Assembly (NCBI GenBank): GCA_033439265.1
Contig: JAVTVX010000034.1
Location: 12,245,001-12,309,000, forward strand
Direction: 5' to 3'
Source of the DNA: Dillenia suffruticosa
Taxonomy: Eukaryota > Streptophyta > Magnoliopsida > Dilleniales > Dilleniaceae
Length of the DNA stretch: 64,000 nucleotides
Under the pieces are notes generated by a model. That model was not told where the DNA came from. It worked only from the letters and a program-made list of their open reading frames with translations, and searched no databases. Below are positions 35,619 to 47,424 of this stretch, piece after piece. The position numbers were made by a program, and so were the translations under genes. Numbering within the stretch: position 1 is the first letter of the stretch; every line of letters starts with the position of its first letter.

Positions 35619-36005
35619 AAGGGCTCGTCCCATCTGTGATAAGGCATGGGACACTCAAATTTTTAATCCTTTTAGGTCATGGATGGGATTGGATGGCCAA
35701 TTAGCTCGCGAGACAGGACAGGCACTTCCATTAGAGACTAAAAATAAAAAAAGAAATCAAAAACTGAGGGAAAAGAGGTTTCGATTTCGCCTCTCACTTT
35801 CAGTGTTGCAAGCCTCTCTCTTTACCTCTCTCATTTGCTCTCTACCCGAACGACGGCGACTACAACAAAGACAATCCGGCTGGCAACTGCAGAGATCTCC
35901 CATCCCCTCCTCGAACATGATCGTGAAGGCCGACGATGATTATGGAGATCTTTCGATCACCCTATTTGACAATCCGTTATTCCTTGAAACGATGGGACGA
36001 GCCCT
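35619..36005. mobile_element. Short inverted-repeat element carrying GC-rich 5'UTR-like DNA
   Basis: AGGGCTCGTCCCAT at 35620-35633 is the exact complement of ATGGGACGAGCCCT at 35992-36005. Between them lies GC-richer sequence with pyrimidine-rich CTCTCTCTTTACCTCTCTC and an ATG-containing open frame, unlike the surrounding AT-rich DNA. The layout fits a MITE or Pack-type element that has picked up gene sequence, but I see no clear target duplication. A related GACAGGACA motif occurs inside (35710) and just outside (36034), so the true right end may be further out. Confidence 0.45.
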
Positions 36006-37246
36006 ATTTTTTAGGCCCTTTTACCATAAGGGACAGGACAAGTACTTCACTTCAGGGTGTTGTCCCTTCAGTGCCGGAGATATTTTACAACAAAAATCCT
36101 TTATTGGTCCCCAAGAGAGAGCAATGATCCCAACTCCCCTTTCCTAAACTAATAATCTCATGTTTGAATTTCTGTGTAATCCAAAAACACAAAAATCCCT
36201 TATTGACATCAACAGTGACTATATATACTACTACTACTACTAGAGTTAGGGATTGAGCCATTATATACAACCCGTCTATATTCTGAAATCTTCTTTTCTC
36301 TTCACAAACATACTTATGAACACTAGATTAAAATGATGAAAGAATAATATGGTCCTTCATAATTTCAAGGGCGTGTTAAATTAGGAGCAGGTTTTGATAG
36401 ATCCACAAATGCGTTGTTCGTATAAATGCGTGTCGACGGAAAACCTTAGTATTGTGGTCCTGAAGCGCATGCCTGTGCTTTTCAGATAAAGGGCAATCCC
36501 TCGTGATCGTCATTAGAATCTTGAGATAATAAGCCTTTAAAGGATAATAATAGCAACCTCTTTTCCTTTGCTATAGGAAAGAAACATACAATCAAGGTGT
36601 AGTTTATAAAAACTTTAAATTCAAATTTTATATATAAAAAAATATACAGATAAGAGTTTTATCCGTTAAAATTTTAAATCGATTCGAATTGAATTTAATC
36701 CGATATAATGTGATTGTTAGATATACTGATACTTTATAAAAATAAAATAATAATAAAAGTAGAATTCATGCAATTGTAACTTTGTATTTTAACCCCTTTT
36801 TTTTGCAAATATATGAGGGTGAAGGTTATCTTTCTTGTATTTTGGATTATAATAGCCTTATGGCCAATTAGTTTGACTCCAACAAATGTATACTGTAGGT
36901 ATGTGCGTGTGTGAGATAATCCTTTATACCCTTATAACGTATCATAAAGATATATTATTTCTTCACCATAAATTAATCTTAAATCCAATGGTTGTATATG
37001 CAGTTTCTTATTAATATTCTGAAAGCTTCACAAATCGTAATTAATTCCCAATTTTAATAACTCATACTCCTTTAATGCCAAGCTCTCTCTCACCTTCGGT
37101 AAGTAAGGAGAATAGAATGTATTAAATAGAAACAGCCGCAGAAAAATAAGGGCTCCCGCCCAATATAGAGAGGGCACTTGCGCTGAAAGCATCAGTGAGA
37201 ATAAGAAAACAAGCCCCCGCCGAACCCAAATCTGAAGGCAATCTAT
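36006..37246. other. Intergenic region
   Basis: No gene supported. It contains the second copy of the dispersed ~100-bp repeat (36960-37063) and a small (ACT)n run near 36228-36240. The rest is unremarkable AT-rich DNA. Confidence 0.5.
36960..37063. repeat. Dispersed ~100-bp repeat, copy 2
   Basis: Matches 15865-15963 in the same orientation, including CCAATGGTTGTATATGCAGT, with a small insertion (TTAATA) after GCAGTTTCTTA. Confidence 0.75.
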
Positions 37247-37880
37247 CAGTGGCAAAGCAAGGGAGGCGAGGGGACAATTGCTAATTTTTAATATTGTCCC
37301 CTTAATTGTTTAATATTGTCCTCATAATAGTAATTGTGCCCCTCTCCAACAATAATAATTTCTAATTTTTATTATTTTTATTTTTTGTTAATTTTATTTT
37401 GATAACATAATATTCACCCAATATTCATTATTATGTTAACATAATATTTATTATATTTTGATATAATATTGAGAACGTATTTGTTCTGTATAACACAACA
37501 TATTAACCACAACATATTGACCAACATTAGGGTTAGAAACATGCGGCTTCCTGCATCTAAAACATATTGAAAAATATATATAATATTTCTTGATTTCTCT
37601 CTCTGTTTTTTTTTTAAAAATAATTGTTTCACGTTTTAAAATTCAAATTGAAAAAATATTTAATTATTGGGTCAATGGTGCAATTTATTTACAACGTTAT
37701 TATTATTATTATTTTTTTGTTTTCATCACCGGTAATCGAGTACTGTGGGATCTAGTTTAAGGATTGACTCTTCGAAATCCTTTTTCGCTATTTCTAAGGT
37801 TGAAACTCGAGACTTCTAGTTAAAAACATACAGTACCCGATCACTTAATACAAAAGAGTTTGGTTATATGCAACACTATG

Positions 37881-38291
37881 TGTAACAAATATAGCTTAGT
37901 TAGGTGGTTAGAGTTGCAACTACCATGTAACTGAGCTAACTGAAGTAATAACTCACTATAGAAGTTAGTTAGAATGACAAACTATCTATTAATATTTGTA
38001 AATGTAACAGACGAAAAGAGGAATAGCAAGTACCTTCTCAGTCTTCTCAAACTTCTGCCTCTCTTTCTCTATCTGTTCTCTCTCTCTCTCTATATATATA
38101 TTCTCTTTTCTTTCTTCTATTCTTTTCCCATTCTATATTCTTAACATTCTTAACACCAGTTCGAGCTTAACTTCCATTGATCAATCCATCTTTCTACCTC
38201 CTTTGGCCTCTAAAAGTTACCGGGAATTGAGTTCCTCTCCGCAGTCGACTTATCCTTCAGCTGTAGGTCAACTTCTTGAAAATCTGTTACA
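37881..38291 (+). repeat. 5' LTR of the Reina-like element
   Basis: TGTAACAAATATAGC to GAAAATCTGTTACA, 411 bp, with a CT and TA microsatellite inside; matches 42790-43198. Confidence 0.95.
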
Positions 38292-38335
38292 AATTTGGTA
38301 TCAGAGAAGATTCTTGATCCTCAGAAGGTTATCCA

Positions 38336-39100
38336 TGGCAGAAGGAACAACTCAAGAAGCACGAAACCCGTGTGCAAGAATTGACTCTTGAGTGTAAAGA
38401 AAATCATTCCCGCCTAGACAAAAAGATAGAAGAATTGAAAGAAATGGTGGCTAACCTAGGAGCTAAGATAGATAGTCTTAGTAAACCAACTTATTCAGAT
38501 AAACATGAAGGAATAAATGTGCAAAGGGGATTATATTCTCCAATATTACCTACCCCCAGTGAAGGAAGAATGCGAACAGAAGGAGAATCACAAGTAATCA
38601 AGAAAGACACCAACAGCAGAGGGATGATTCCTAATCCTCCAAGGATTGAAGTACCAATCTTTGCAGGAGAAAACGTTCATGTATGGCTATGAAAATGTCA
38701 AAAAATTTTCGGTGTGTATCATATACCCAATCATCAATGGGTTGATACAGCTAAAATGTATCTAGAAGGTAAAGTGGATTTTGGTACCAAGGATTGAAGC
38801 TGACCAAGAAGGAGGTTTGTTGGGAAGAGTTCTCAAAGATGTTATGCCAAAGGTTTGAGAACAAGGGTACGCAGGATGAGATAGAGGAATTCAACAAGCT
38901 GCAGCAAAAAAGAACCTTAGCAGAATATCAAGAAAGGTTCGAGGAACTGTGGGCCAATATGCTGATCAAGAATCCAATTCTTCATGAGTCATATTTCATT
39001 TCAAGTTTCATCAGTGGGCTAAAAAAGGAAATTAAGTCTATGATTAGGATAATGAAACCCACAACGCTTTTACAAGCCTTTGAAATTGCTGCATTGTAAG
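38336..39100 (+). pseudogene. Gag of the Reina-like element
   Basis: Starts MAEGTTQEARNP at 38336, then in another frame a coiled-coil-like stretch (CKENHSRLDKKIEELKEMV) and PRIEVPIFAGENVHVWL. After a stop near 38691, the retrotransposon gag domain continues (VCWEEFSKMLCQRFE, LAEYQERFEELWANM, SFISGLKKEIKSM). Frameshifts near 38372 and 38790 and stops break it. Confidence 0.85.
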
Positions 39101-42100
39101 AACAATCGTTGGAATTGGTAAAGAAAAGTAGATCTTCTGGTTCAATCATTCAACAGGAAGCAAACATTCGTAAGAAGCCATAGTGGGAGTATAACAACAA
39201 TGACAAGATGTCGAGATTATCTTCACAGGATATTCAATATAGGAGAAGTAACAACTTATGTTTCAAATGTGGTGAAAAGTTTACATTGAGACATCAATGT
39301 AAGTTTAGTCACTTGAACTTTATTTTAGCAGCAGAAGAATGGGAGGAAGAAGAGACTACCTTGGAAAAGGAAGGGACAAGCAACACTTATGAGGAAGCAC
39401 TGGAGGTATCTTTATGTGCTTTATCCAATTCAATGTATAGACAAACCATTGCATTACAGGGAATAATGAAAAGAAAAACAGTATCCATCTTGGTGGACAC
39501 CGGCAGTTCAAATAGTTTCTTACATGAGAGATTGGTAGAGGAATTACAAATGACTGCAGAACCAGCTGAACTCCTGCAGGCTGAAATAGCAGATGGTAGC
39601 AAGATCTCTAGTTCTGCACAAATCAGAAACGTGAAATGGAAAATACAAAGGTATCATTTCTCCTTTAATTTGAGAGTGATTACTTTGGGAAAGTGGGATA
39701 TTATATTGGGTATAGACTGGATGTATAACTATAGCCCAATTACATTTGATTTCAAGAAGTTACAAGTAAGATTGTTTAATAATGAGGATGAAGTAGTTTT
39801 GGAAGGGAAGGTGGAACAATCATTACTGAAACTGATCAGGGGAAAAGAGACTAAAGAATTTAGAAAACAACTACAAAGTTGTATGTCTCTCATACTAAAT
39901 TCGGAAAGCCAAAACATAAAGATACTAGAAGCCATTTCTCTGGTTCGGTCTAAGTTTGCAGAAATTTTCTTAGAATCTATAGCAATTCCTCCTGAAAGAC
40001 AGCAGGACCACTCAATCCCTCTGAAACCAGGCTCCCAACCATTCAAACTCAAACCATGTAGGTATCCCTATTCTAAAAAATCAGAAATAGAGCAACAGGT
40101 ACAGAAGATGTTGGATAAAGGTCTGATAAGAACCAACACTAGTCCATTTGCCTCACCTGTATTGCTGGTTAGGAAAAAGGATAACTCATGACATTTCTAT
40201 GTGGATTATAGGTAGCTTATCAGTGTACTATTAAAGATAGGTATCCCATTCCTAACATTGATGAATTGTTAGATGAGTTGTATGGTTCCAAAGTCTTTTC
40301 CAAAATCGATTTAAGATCTGAGTATCATCAGATAAGAGTAAAGTCTGCAGATATTGAAAAAAGAGTATTTCAAACTCACCATGGCCATTTTGAGTTCCTT
40401 GTTATGCCTTTTGGTTTAACAAATGCCCCACCTACATTTCAATTCTTGATGAACAGGTTTTCTTACCACACCTTAGGAAATTTGTGTTGGTCTTCTTTGA
40501 TGATATATTAGTTTATAGTTCTAACATAACTATCCATGTTCAAAACTTGAGGATAGTATTAACTTTGCTCCAACAACATCAACTATTCGCTAAGCTATCT
40601 AAGTGTGTATTTGCATAACCTCAGGTAGAGTATTTGGGGCATGTAATTACTGGTGAAGGAGTAAAAATGGACTGTCAAAAGACAGAATGTATATCAGCAT
40701 GGCCAGTTCCTACATTTGTCAAAGCACTCAAAGGATTTCTAGGACTAACGGGCTATTATAGGAGGTTCATAAAAGGGTATGGAATCATTGCCAAACCACT
40801 GAATGATTTGCTTAAAAAAGATGGGTCCATTGGATTGTAGAAATAGAAATGGCTTTCAATAAGCTCAAGTCAACTATGTATACTGCACCAGTGATGAGGT
40901 TATCGGATTTCTCTAAACCATTCATTGTGGAAACTGAAACTTGTTCATATGGATGGGGAGCAGTACTTACACAGGAAGGACAACCTATAGCCTACTTAAG
41001 CAAGGCTTTAGGACCAAACAGCAGGGGGTTATCTATATATGAAAAAGAGTCGTTGGCGGTGGTCATGGCTGTAACCAAGTGAAGGCATTACTTGCTAGGA
41101 CACCACTTTATAATAAGAACAGATCATCAAAGTTTGAGATACCTGCTAGAAAAAAAATTAACCAATGCAATGCAACACAAGTGGCTGACCAAATTACTTG
41201 GGCTAGACTATGAAATTCAGTTTAAAAAGGGAACTGAAAATAGGGTTGCTGACACTCTCTCAAGAAGAGATATATAGAAGGAAGATCAACAAGAAGGTGG
41301 TTCAATTTGGCTATCTCTACAGTAGTGGCACAATGGATCCAAGAAGTGATTGACAGCTATAAAGATGATGATGAATGTCAGAGTTTAATAGCCCGGCTGA
41401 CTTTGCAACCAGATAGCTAACCTGAATTCAGCTTTCAAGATGGACTTCTGAAATATAAGAAGAGGATTTTGATTGGGTAAGGTCAGAAAATGAGAGAAAA
41501 GATAGTCGAGCAATTGCATAGTTCAGTAGTGGGAGGACATGCAGGTCAACAAGGACATTACAGAGAGTGAAATCTGTATTTTATTGGCCTTTTATGAAAG
41601 ATACAATGGTCAAGTTTGTGAGAGAATGTGATATTTGTCAAAAAAACAAACATGAAAATGTTCCTTACCCAGGTCTACTATAGCCATTGTCTATTCCTTC
41701 ACAAACTTGGTCTTAAGTGAACATGGATTTCATCAAAGGGTTGCCTAAATCTGAAGGATACAATACCATCTTAGTTGTCATTGATAAACTTGTAAAATTC
41801 AATCACTTCATCGCCTTACAACACCCTTACTCAGTAACCAAGGTAGCACAAGTATTCTTAGACTTGATTTTCAAATTGCATGGATTGCCTGACTCGATAA
41901 TCACTGATAGAGACAGAATTTTCACAAGTCTTTTTTGGCAAGAGATGTTCAAGTTAATGGGGACATAACTTAAGCTTAGCAGTACTTATCACCCCCAAAC
42001 GGATGGACAAAGTAAAAGACTCAATCAGTGCTTGGAATGCTACCTCCATTGTATGTCTTCTGATAGACCAGTACTATGGGTTCAGTGGTTGAGTTTAGCT

Positions 42101-42757
42101 GAATGGTGGTATAACATCGACTTTCATCACAGTCTTCAGATGACTCCTTTTGAGGCTTTATATGGCTATCAACCTAGACAAATTCCTCTAGGCCCTTATA
42201 CGGACTCTGCAACTCGAGCAACTAGGAACTTTATAAAAAATAAGCAATCCATGATTCAAATACTTAAAGACCATTTGACTTAAGCTCAAAACAGAATGAA
42301 ATTATATGCAGACCAGAACCGTTCAGAGAGGAAATTTCAGGTAGGAGATTGGGTCTATTTGAGGTTGTAATCTTACAGACAGCAGTCTATTGAGTTGAGG
42401 AAGCAGCTTAAACGCTTTTCTAAATATTATGGTCCTTTTCCTGTCATAGCTAAAGTTGGGAAGGTAGCTTATAAACTCAGACTTCCTATAGGTTTTAAGA
42501 TATATCCAGTTTTTCACGTTTCATTACTGAAGAAGAAGTTAGGATCACACCAAGTTGTTATGCCTATTTTACCACTATTAGGTGCAGACAAACAGGCTCT
42601 TATTGAACTTGAAGTTATATTGAAAAGAAGGGTCATCTGGAGGAATAACCAACCAGTAACACAAGCCTTGATTTGTTGGATTAACCTCAGTCCAGAAGAG
42701 TCTACCTGGGAAGATTGAGATTTTATTAAAACACATTTTCCAAATTTCCATCCTTGA
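39101..42757 (+). pseudogene. Pol of the Reina-like element with chromodomain
   Basis: CCHC knuckle CFKCGEKFTLRHQC, protease VDTGSSNSFLHE, RT entry PCRYPYSKKSEIEQQVQKML, RT core [13 protein letters not shown] and [13 protein letters not shown], then a shifted frame with the FFDDILVYS motif. RNase H reads VETETCSYGWGAVL, where the usual VETDA has D replaced by E. Integrase has NMDFIKGLP and ITDRDRIFTS, but reads GQSKRLNQ where GQSER is expected, so the catalytic glutamate is lysine. The chromodomain tail is recognisable (LKRRVIWRNNQPVTQALI, LSPEESTWED, HFPNFHP). At least seven stops or shifts; not functional. Confidence 0.92.
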
Positions 42758-42789
42758 GGGCAAGGATCATTTCGAAAGGAGGGGAAACT

Positions 42790-43198
42790 TGTAAGAAATA
42801 TAGCTTAGGTAATTAGAGTTGCAACTACCATGTAATTGAGCTAACGGAAGGAATAACTCACTGCAGAAGATAGTTAGAATGACAAACTACCTATTAATAC
42901 TTGTAAATATAACAGACGAAGAGAGGAATAGCAAGTACCTTCTTGGTCTTCTCAAACTTCTGCGTCTCTTTCTCTATTTGTTCTGTCTCCCTTTTCTCTC
43001 TCTCTCTCTCTCTATATTCTCTTCTCTTTCTTCTATTCTTTCCCCATTCTATATTCCTAACGCCAGTCTGAGCTTAACTTCCATTGATCAATCCATCTTT
43101 CAACCTCCTTTGGCCTCTGAAAGTTACTGGGAACTGAGTTCCTCTCCACAGTCGACTTATCCTTCAGCTGTCGGTCGACTTCTTGAAAATCTGTTACA
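42790..43198 (+). repeat. 3' LTR of the Reina-like element
   Basis: TGTAAGAAATATAGC to GAAAATCTGTTACA, 409 bp, matching 37881-38291 with many substitutions and small indels, mainly in the CT/TA-rich middle. Confidence 0.95.
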
Positions 43199-43794
43199 TT
43201 ATGACTATGGTGTAATCTATTTCTGGGGACAATGGTTTCACCTTTTATATTTACTGTTTCTTATTGGCCATGAAAGAAAAAAAATAGACAAAAAATTATT
43301 AATATCTAATCCAATTTTAATTTTAATTTTAATTTTTTTTTCACCTTATCTTTTTGTTTGATTTGGACTCCCGTCAATTTGTTGAATGGAATATACCAAC
43401 TCCACTTTCCTAACCCTCACCTTTTTATTTTTTGTCTAATCTATTTTTTCTGGATAATAGTCTTTTAAAATTCAAATTCTAATAAATATCTAATTATTGG
43501 AATATACTTTTTATATTTCCAACAACATATACAATTTGGAATTTTTAAAACCTTTCTCACTTCTCTATTTTTCTTCCAACGAATTTCTTTCTTTTTAAAA
43601 AAATTAAAAAAATGTTTTCAAGCAAAGAAAAATAAAAATTACTTTTTTCTAAGTTTTCAATTTTAATATTTTATATTTTAAAAAAATTATTTTTTATATT
43701 TACTATATGTTTCAGAAATATATATACATATATATATTTATATATCTACATATATATATTTGCCCATTGAATGTAATTCGTGACTCCGCCTCTG

Positions 43795-44462
43795 AATCAA
43801 TCCTAAAAGTGCCTATTACTCCGGCAAAAGGAGTAAGTAAATGCCGCTTCTCATTGTGAATGAGACCACCTGTGCCTCAAAAGATGTGTACTTTAATGAT
43901 TAAGTAATTACTAAGCTTAGGAATGAGCCAGATATGAACTTTTTATTTTGGTTCGTTTTTTCAAATGCTTAATCTGGGAGCTAATTTAGGTTTAGTACTT
44001 CATAGGTTTGGGAAATGCATAGGTGTTACGCATTTGTTTATGGATTTTAACATTAATTCCCCCTTATTTCTATTGGTATACGTTGTATATAATAAATTTA
44101 TATTTTTCAGGTCCTATTCAAAGTTTTAGCATGATTAGGAGCTCTACTAGGAGCTCTATGGAGGTCATCGAGAGCAGTTAAAATGGTGGAGGTCAGGAAA
44201 AAGGAAAATGATAAACAGCCCTGCAGTGAGCGTCATAATTTTGATGTCTAGATGGCAATTACGACTTGCCAAAACAAAAGAGTCAAGATTTTTTGCTATC
44301 TCGTTGTCGCAATAATTTAAGCAATAACTTCATAAAATTTATATTGTAACTATGGTATTAAACCGTAATTACGATGAGTTGCACTTTCGATTTAATAGTA
44401 TCTTAGCATCATAAGAAAGCCCTATAGTCATGATGATAATGGCTGTCGGACTTTGTGAATCT
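43795..44462. other. Intergenic region
   Basis: No gene supported. A small direct duplication TAGGAGCTCTA occurs twice at about 44148-44170. The rest is AT-rich. Confidence 0.5.
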
Positions 44463-44730
44463 CACTACAAAAAAACATCATTTTTGCGACGAAATTTAGC
44501 GACTAATTTTTTTTGTTGCAATTTTGCGACGAATTTAGCGACGAAAACTTGTTTAATCGCTATTTCCAACGAAATTTTCAACGAAAAAATAATCGTCGCT
44601 AATTTCCAACGAATTCGGTTTTTGTCGCTCATTTGCGACGAATTCAGCGACACTTTTGAATTTGTCGTTGAATTTTGCGACAAATTTTGAATTTGTCGCT
44701 GATTTTGTGACAAATTCAGAATTTGTCGCT

Positions 44731-45960
44731 AAATTTGAAATATAATAAAATAAAATAAAATATAAATATATATTTTTTATTTAATAATTTAATATTTTAT
44801 TATTTAATAAATTAATTTAGCGACGAATTCGGTTTTTGTCGCTAATTTGCGACGAATTCAGCGACAAATTTGAATTTGTGGCTAATTTTGCGACAAATTC
44901 GGAATTTGTCGCTGAATTTAGCGAAAAATTTTGGAATTCGTCGCTAAATTTGAAATATAATAAAATATAAATATATATATATATCTTTTTAATAATTTTA
45001 TATTTTATTATTTAATAAATTAATTTAGCGACGAATTCGGTTTTTGTCGCTAATTTGCGACGAATTCAGCGACAAATTTGAATTTGTGGCTAATTTTGCG
45101 ACAAATTCGGAATTTGTCGCTGAATTCAGCGACAAATTTTGGAGTTCTTCGCTAAATTTGAAATATAATAAAATAAAATAAAATATAAATATATATATAT
45201 ATATTTTTAATAATTTTATATTTTATTATTTAATAAATTAATTTAGCGAAGAATTCGGTTTTTGTCGCTAATTTGCGACGACTTCCGCGACAAATTTGAA
45301 TTTGTGGCTAATTTTGCGACAAATTCGGAATTGGTCAGTGATTTTTGCGACAAATTTTGGAATTCGTCACTAAATTTGAAATATAATTAAATAAAATAAA
45401 ATATAAATATATATTTTTCATTTAATAATTTTATATTTTATTATTTAATAAATTAAGTTAGCGACGAATTCGCTTTTTGTCGCTAATTTGCGACAAATTC
45501 GGAATTGGTCGCTGAATTTTGTGACAAATTTTGGAATTCGTCGCTAAATTTGAAATATAATTAAATAAAATAAAATCTAAATATATATTTTTTATTTAAA
45601 AATTTTATATTTTATTATTTAATAAATTAATTTAGCGACGAATTCGATTTTTGTCGCTAACTTTGCGACAAATTTTGAATTTATCGCTGAATTTTGCGAC
45701 AAATTTTGAATTTGTCGCTGATTTGGCGACAAATTCCTAATTGGTCGCAGATTTTGCGACAAATTCCTAATTTGTTGCAGATTTTGCAACAAATTTTGAA
45801 ATTCGTCGCTAAATTTGAAATATAATAAAATAAAATAAAATATAAATATATATTTATTCTTTAATAATTTTATATTTTATTATTTAATAAATTAATATAA
45901 CGACGAATTTGGTTTTTGTTGCTAACTTTGAGACGAATTCCGGATTTCGTCGTTAAATTT
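44731..45960. repeat. ~200-bp internal repeats of the CACTA element
   Basis: AAATTTGAAATATAAT followed by an (AAATA)n tract recurs at 44731, 44946, 45154, 45372, 45546, 45811 and 45955. Each is followed by TTATTTAATAAATTAA and GCGACGAATTCG...TTTTTGTCGCT. Spacing varies from 144 to 265 bp because the GCGACAAATT sub-repeats differ in number. Confidence 0.88.
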
Positions 45961-46249
45961 GAAATATAATTAAATAAAATAAAATATTAATATATATTTT
46001 TTATTTTTTATTTTAAAAAGTTTAAAAAAATTAATCACATTTATTATTTTTAAGTAATATGTTATATTTTACTTTTATTTTATCTTTTTAAAAAATAGTA
46101 TTATTATTTTTTTATATCTTTTATTATTTTATTTTACACTAATATTTTATTATTTTATAATAAATTGTTATTTTATATTGTTTTATTATTATTAGAAAAA
46201 TGTGAAGAAAAGATAATAAGTAAAAAAAAAAATTATTACATATATTAAC

Positions 46250-46320
46250 ATTTAGCTTGATGGTTACAGGATCTTAAAGGTTTATGGAAGCACAGGGGTT
46301 CGAACCTTAGTGGAAGCAAA
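46250..46320 (+). repeat. tRNA-like (Pol III box A/B) module
   Basis: TAGCTTGATGG (about 46254) resembles a tRNA A box and GGTTCGAACCTTAG (about 46299) contains a good B box, GGTTCGAACC, with roughly tRNA spacing. There is no acceptor-stem pairing, so it is not a tRNA gene. It could be a SINE head or tRNA-derived fragment captured in the CACTA element. Confidence 0.4.
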
Positions 46321-46978
46321 GCAAAGGCAATTTTCAAGAATTAAGTGAGGTAGGCACTGTGGGCGCCGGCTCGGGCGGGTGTGCGGGCGGATGCTTGCTC
46401 GGGCGGGCGGGCTCGGGTTTAGGCTGGACCGTATTATTTTTCATTCATAATTTAGCGACGGATTTTGCGACGAATTTATATCCGTCGCTAATTTAGCGAC
46501 GAATTTTTTTGTCTATAAATTAGCGACAGATAATTTTTCGTCGCTAAATTTGCGACGAATTTAGCGATGAAAAATTATTCGTCGCTAAATTTAGCGACGA
46601 ATTTTATATTTTTGTCGCTAAATTTAGCGACGGATAATGTGTTATCGCTAATAATCCGTCGCTAAATTTAGTGACAAAAATATAAAATTCGTCGCTAAAT
46701 TTAGCGACGAATAATGTTTTGTCGCTAAATCCGTCACAAGTTTAGCAACAAAATTATCCATCGCTAAATTTAGCGACGAATTTTATATTTGCGACGGATT
46801 TAGCGACAAAAAATTATTCGTCGCAAAATTTAGCGACGAATTTCTTATTTTTCGTCGCTAAATTTTTGCGACGCGTAATTAGCGACAAAAAATTTTTCGT
46901 CGCTAATGAATTTAGCGATAAATTTTTATTAAATTTTCGTCGCTAAATTTGTGGCTAAAAACTTGTTTTTTTGTAGTG

Positions 46979-47424
46979 TGTGATAGAACATGGCCCAAAA
47001 ATCGATTATCATAAGAATTCAAGCCCATAATCCATTAGATTGTGAGAATGGAACGAACCTAGACCTACTCTTTCAGCACTTATCGACCAAATTCTAATTG
47101 GTAGAAGGTTGATCAGCCTTAAGACCTTTTCGGTGCTTGGTATTTGGTCAACTCGCAATATTCAATTTTTTTTTTAAGTCGTGGAAACAATATCTCGTAA
47201 TTAGCAAGCAGACTTTAAATCCTAATCGATCAGGAAAGGAATTTCTTGGCAATTAGAACTTTCCTAACTAGAAGAACTCCCGATATTTGGAAATCTTTTG
47301 TTAAGAATCATGTGATCTCGGGACACTTTGATATGGAAACTAGATTTTCAATATCCCAGAAACACACGAGACTCATAGAATCAACCTAGATTGTCTTTGG
47401 TAACATTCTAAAATCTTTACATGG
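46979..47424. other. Non-coding flank
   Basis: No frame or repeat recognised between the CACTA element and the Tat-type pol remnant; it may be decayed upstream pol. Confidence 0.4.

Larger units (their letters stand above)
37881..43198 (+). mobile_element. Full-length Reina-like chromovirus (Ty3/gypsy)
   Basis: 5.3 kb with direct LTRs of 411 and 409 bp, primer binding site TTGGTATCAGAGAAG (38295-38309), gag, protease, RT, RNase H, integrase and a C-terminal chromodomain in gypsy order, and a purine tract AAAGGAGGGGAAACT before the 3' LTR. Flanking 5-mers CTATG and TTATG differ at one base. Compact size, short LTRs and the chromodomain fit the Reina clade (family knowledge). Many stops and changed catalytic residues show it is dead; the LTRs are visibly diverged. 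Confidence 0.92.
37247..43794. mobile_element. Older inverted-repeat element hosting the Reina-like insertion
   Basis: The left end CAGTGGCAAAGC and the complement of the right end, CAGAGGCGGAGTCAC, resemble the CAGTGGCGGAGCCA terminus widely seen in plant hAT-like non-autonomous elements. Both inner flanks carry GGGGACAAT/GGGCAA and TA-rich filler. Without the chromovirus the element would be about 1.2 kb. Flanking 8-mers (CAATCTAT and AATCAATC) do not match, so this rests on the ends alone. Confidence 0.4.
44463..46978. mobile_element. Non-autonomous CACTA (En/Spm-like) element
   Basis: It begins CACTACAAAAAAAC and ends GTTTTTTTGTAGTG, a near-perfect terminal inverted repeat with the CACTA signature. 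Flanking triplets are TCT and TGT, a 3-bp duplication with one difference. Both ends are packed with GCGACGAATTTAGCGAC and its complement, the subterminal repeats expected as transposase binding sites. No transposase frame exists; the 2.5 kb inside is repeats plus a low-copy GC-rich insert (46250-46435). Confidence 0.88.

Noticed and set aside
46250..46320. Functional tRNA gene
   Set aside because: Box A and box B are recognisable, but no acceptor or anticodon stem can be formed.
44463..46978. Satellite DNA or CRISPR-like direct repeats
   Set aside because: The repeats are bounded by CACTA terminal inverted repeats and occur in both orientations, so they are explained as subterminal repeats of a transposon.
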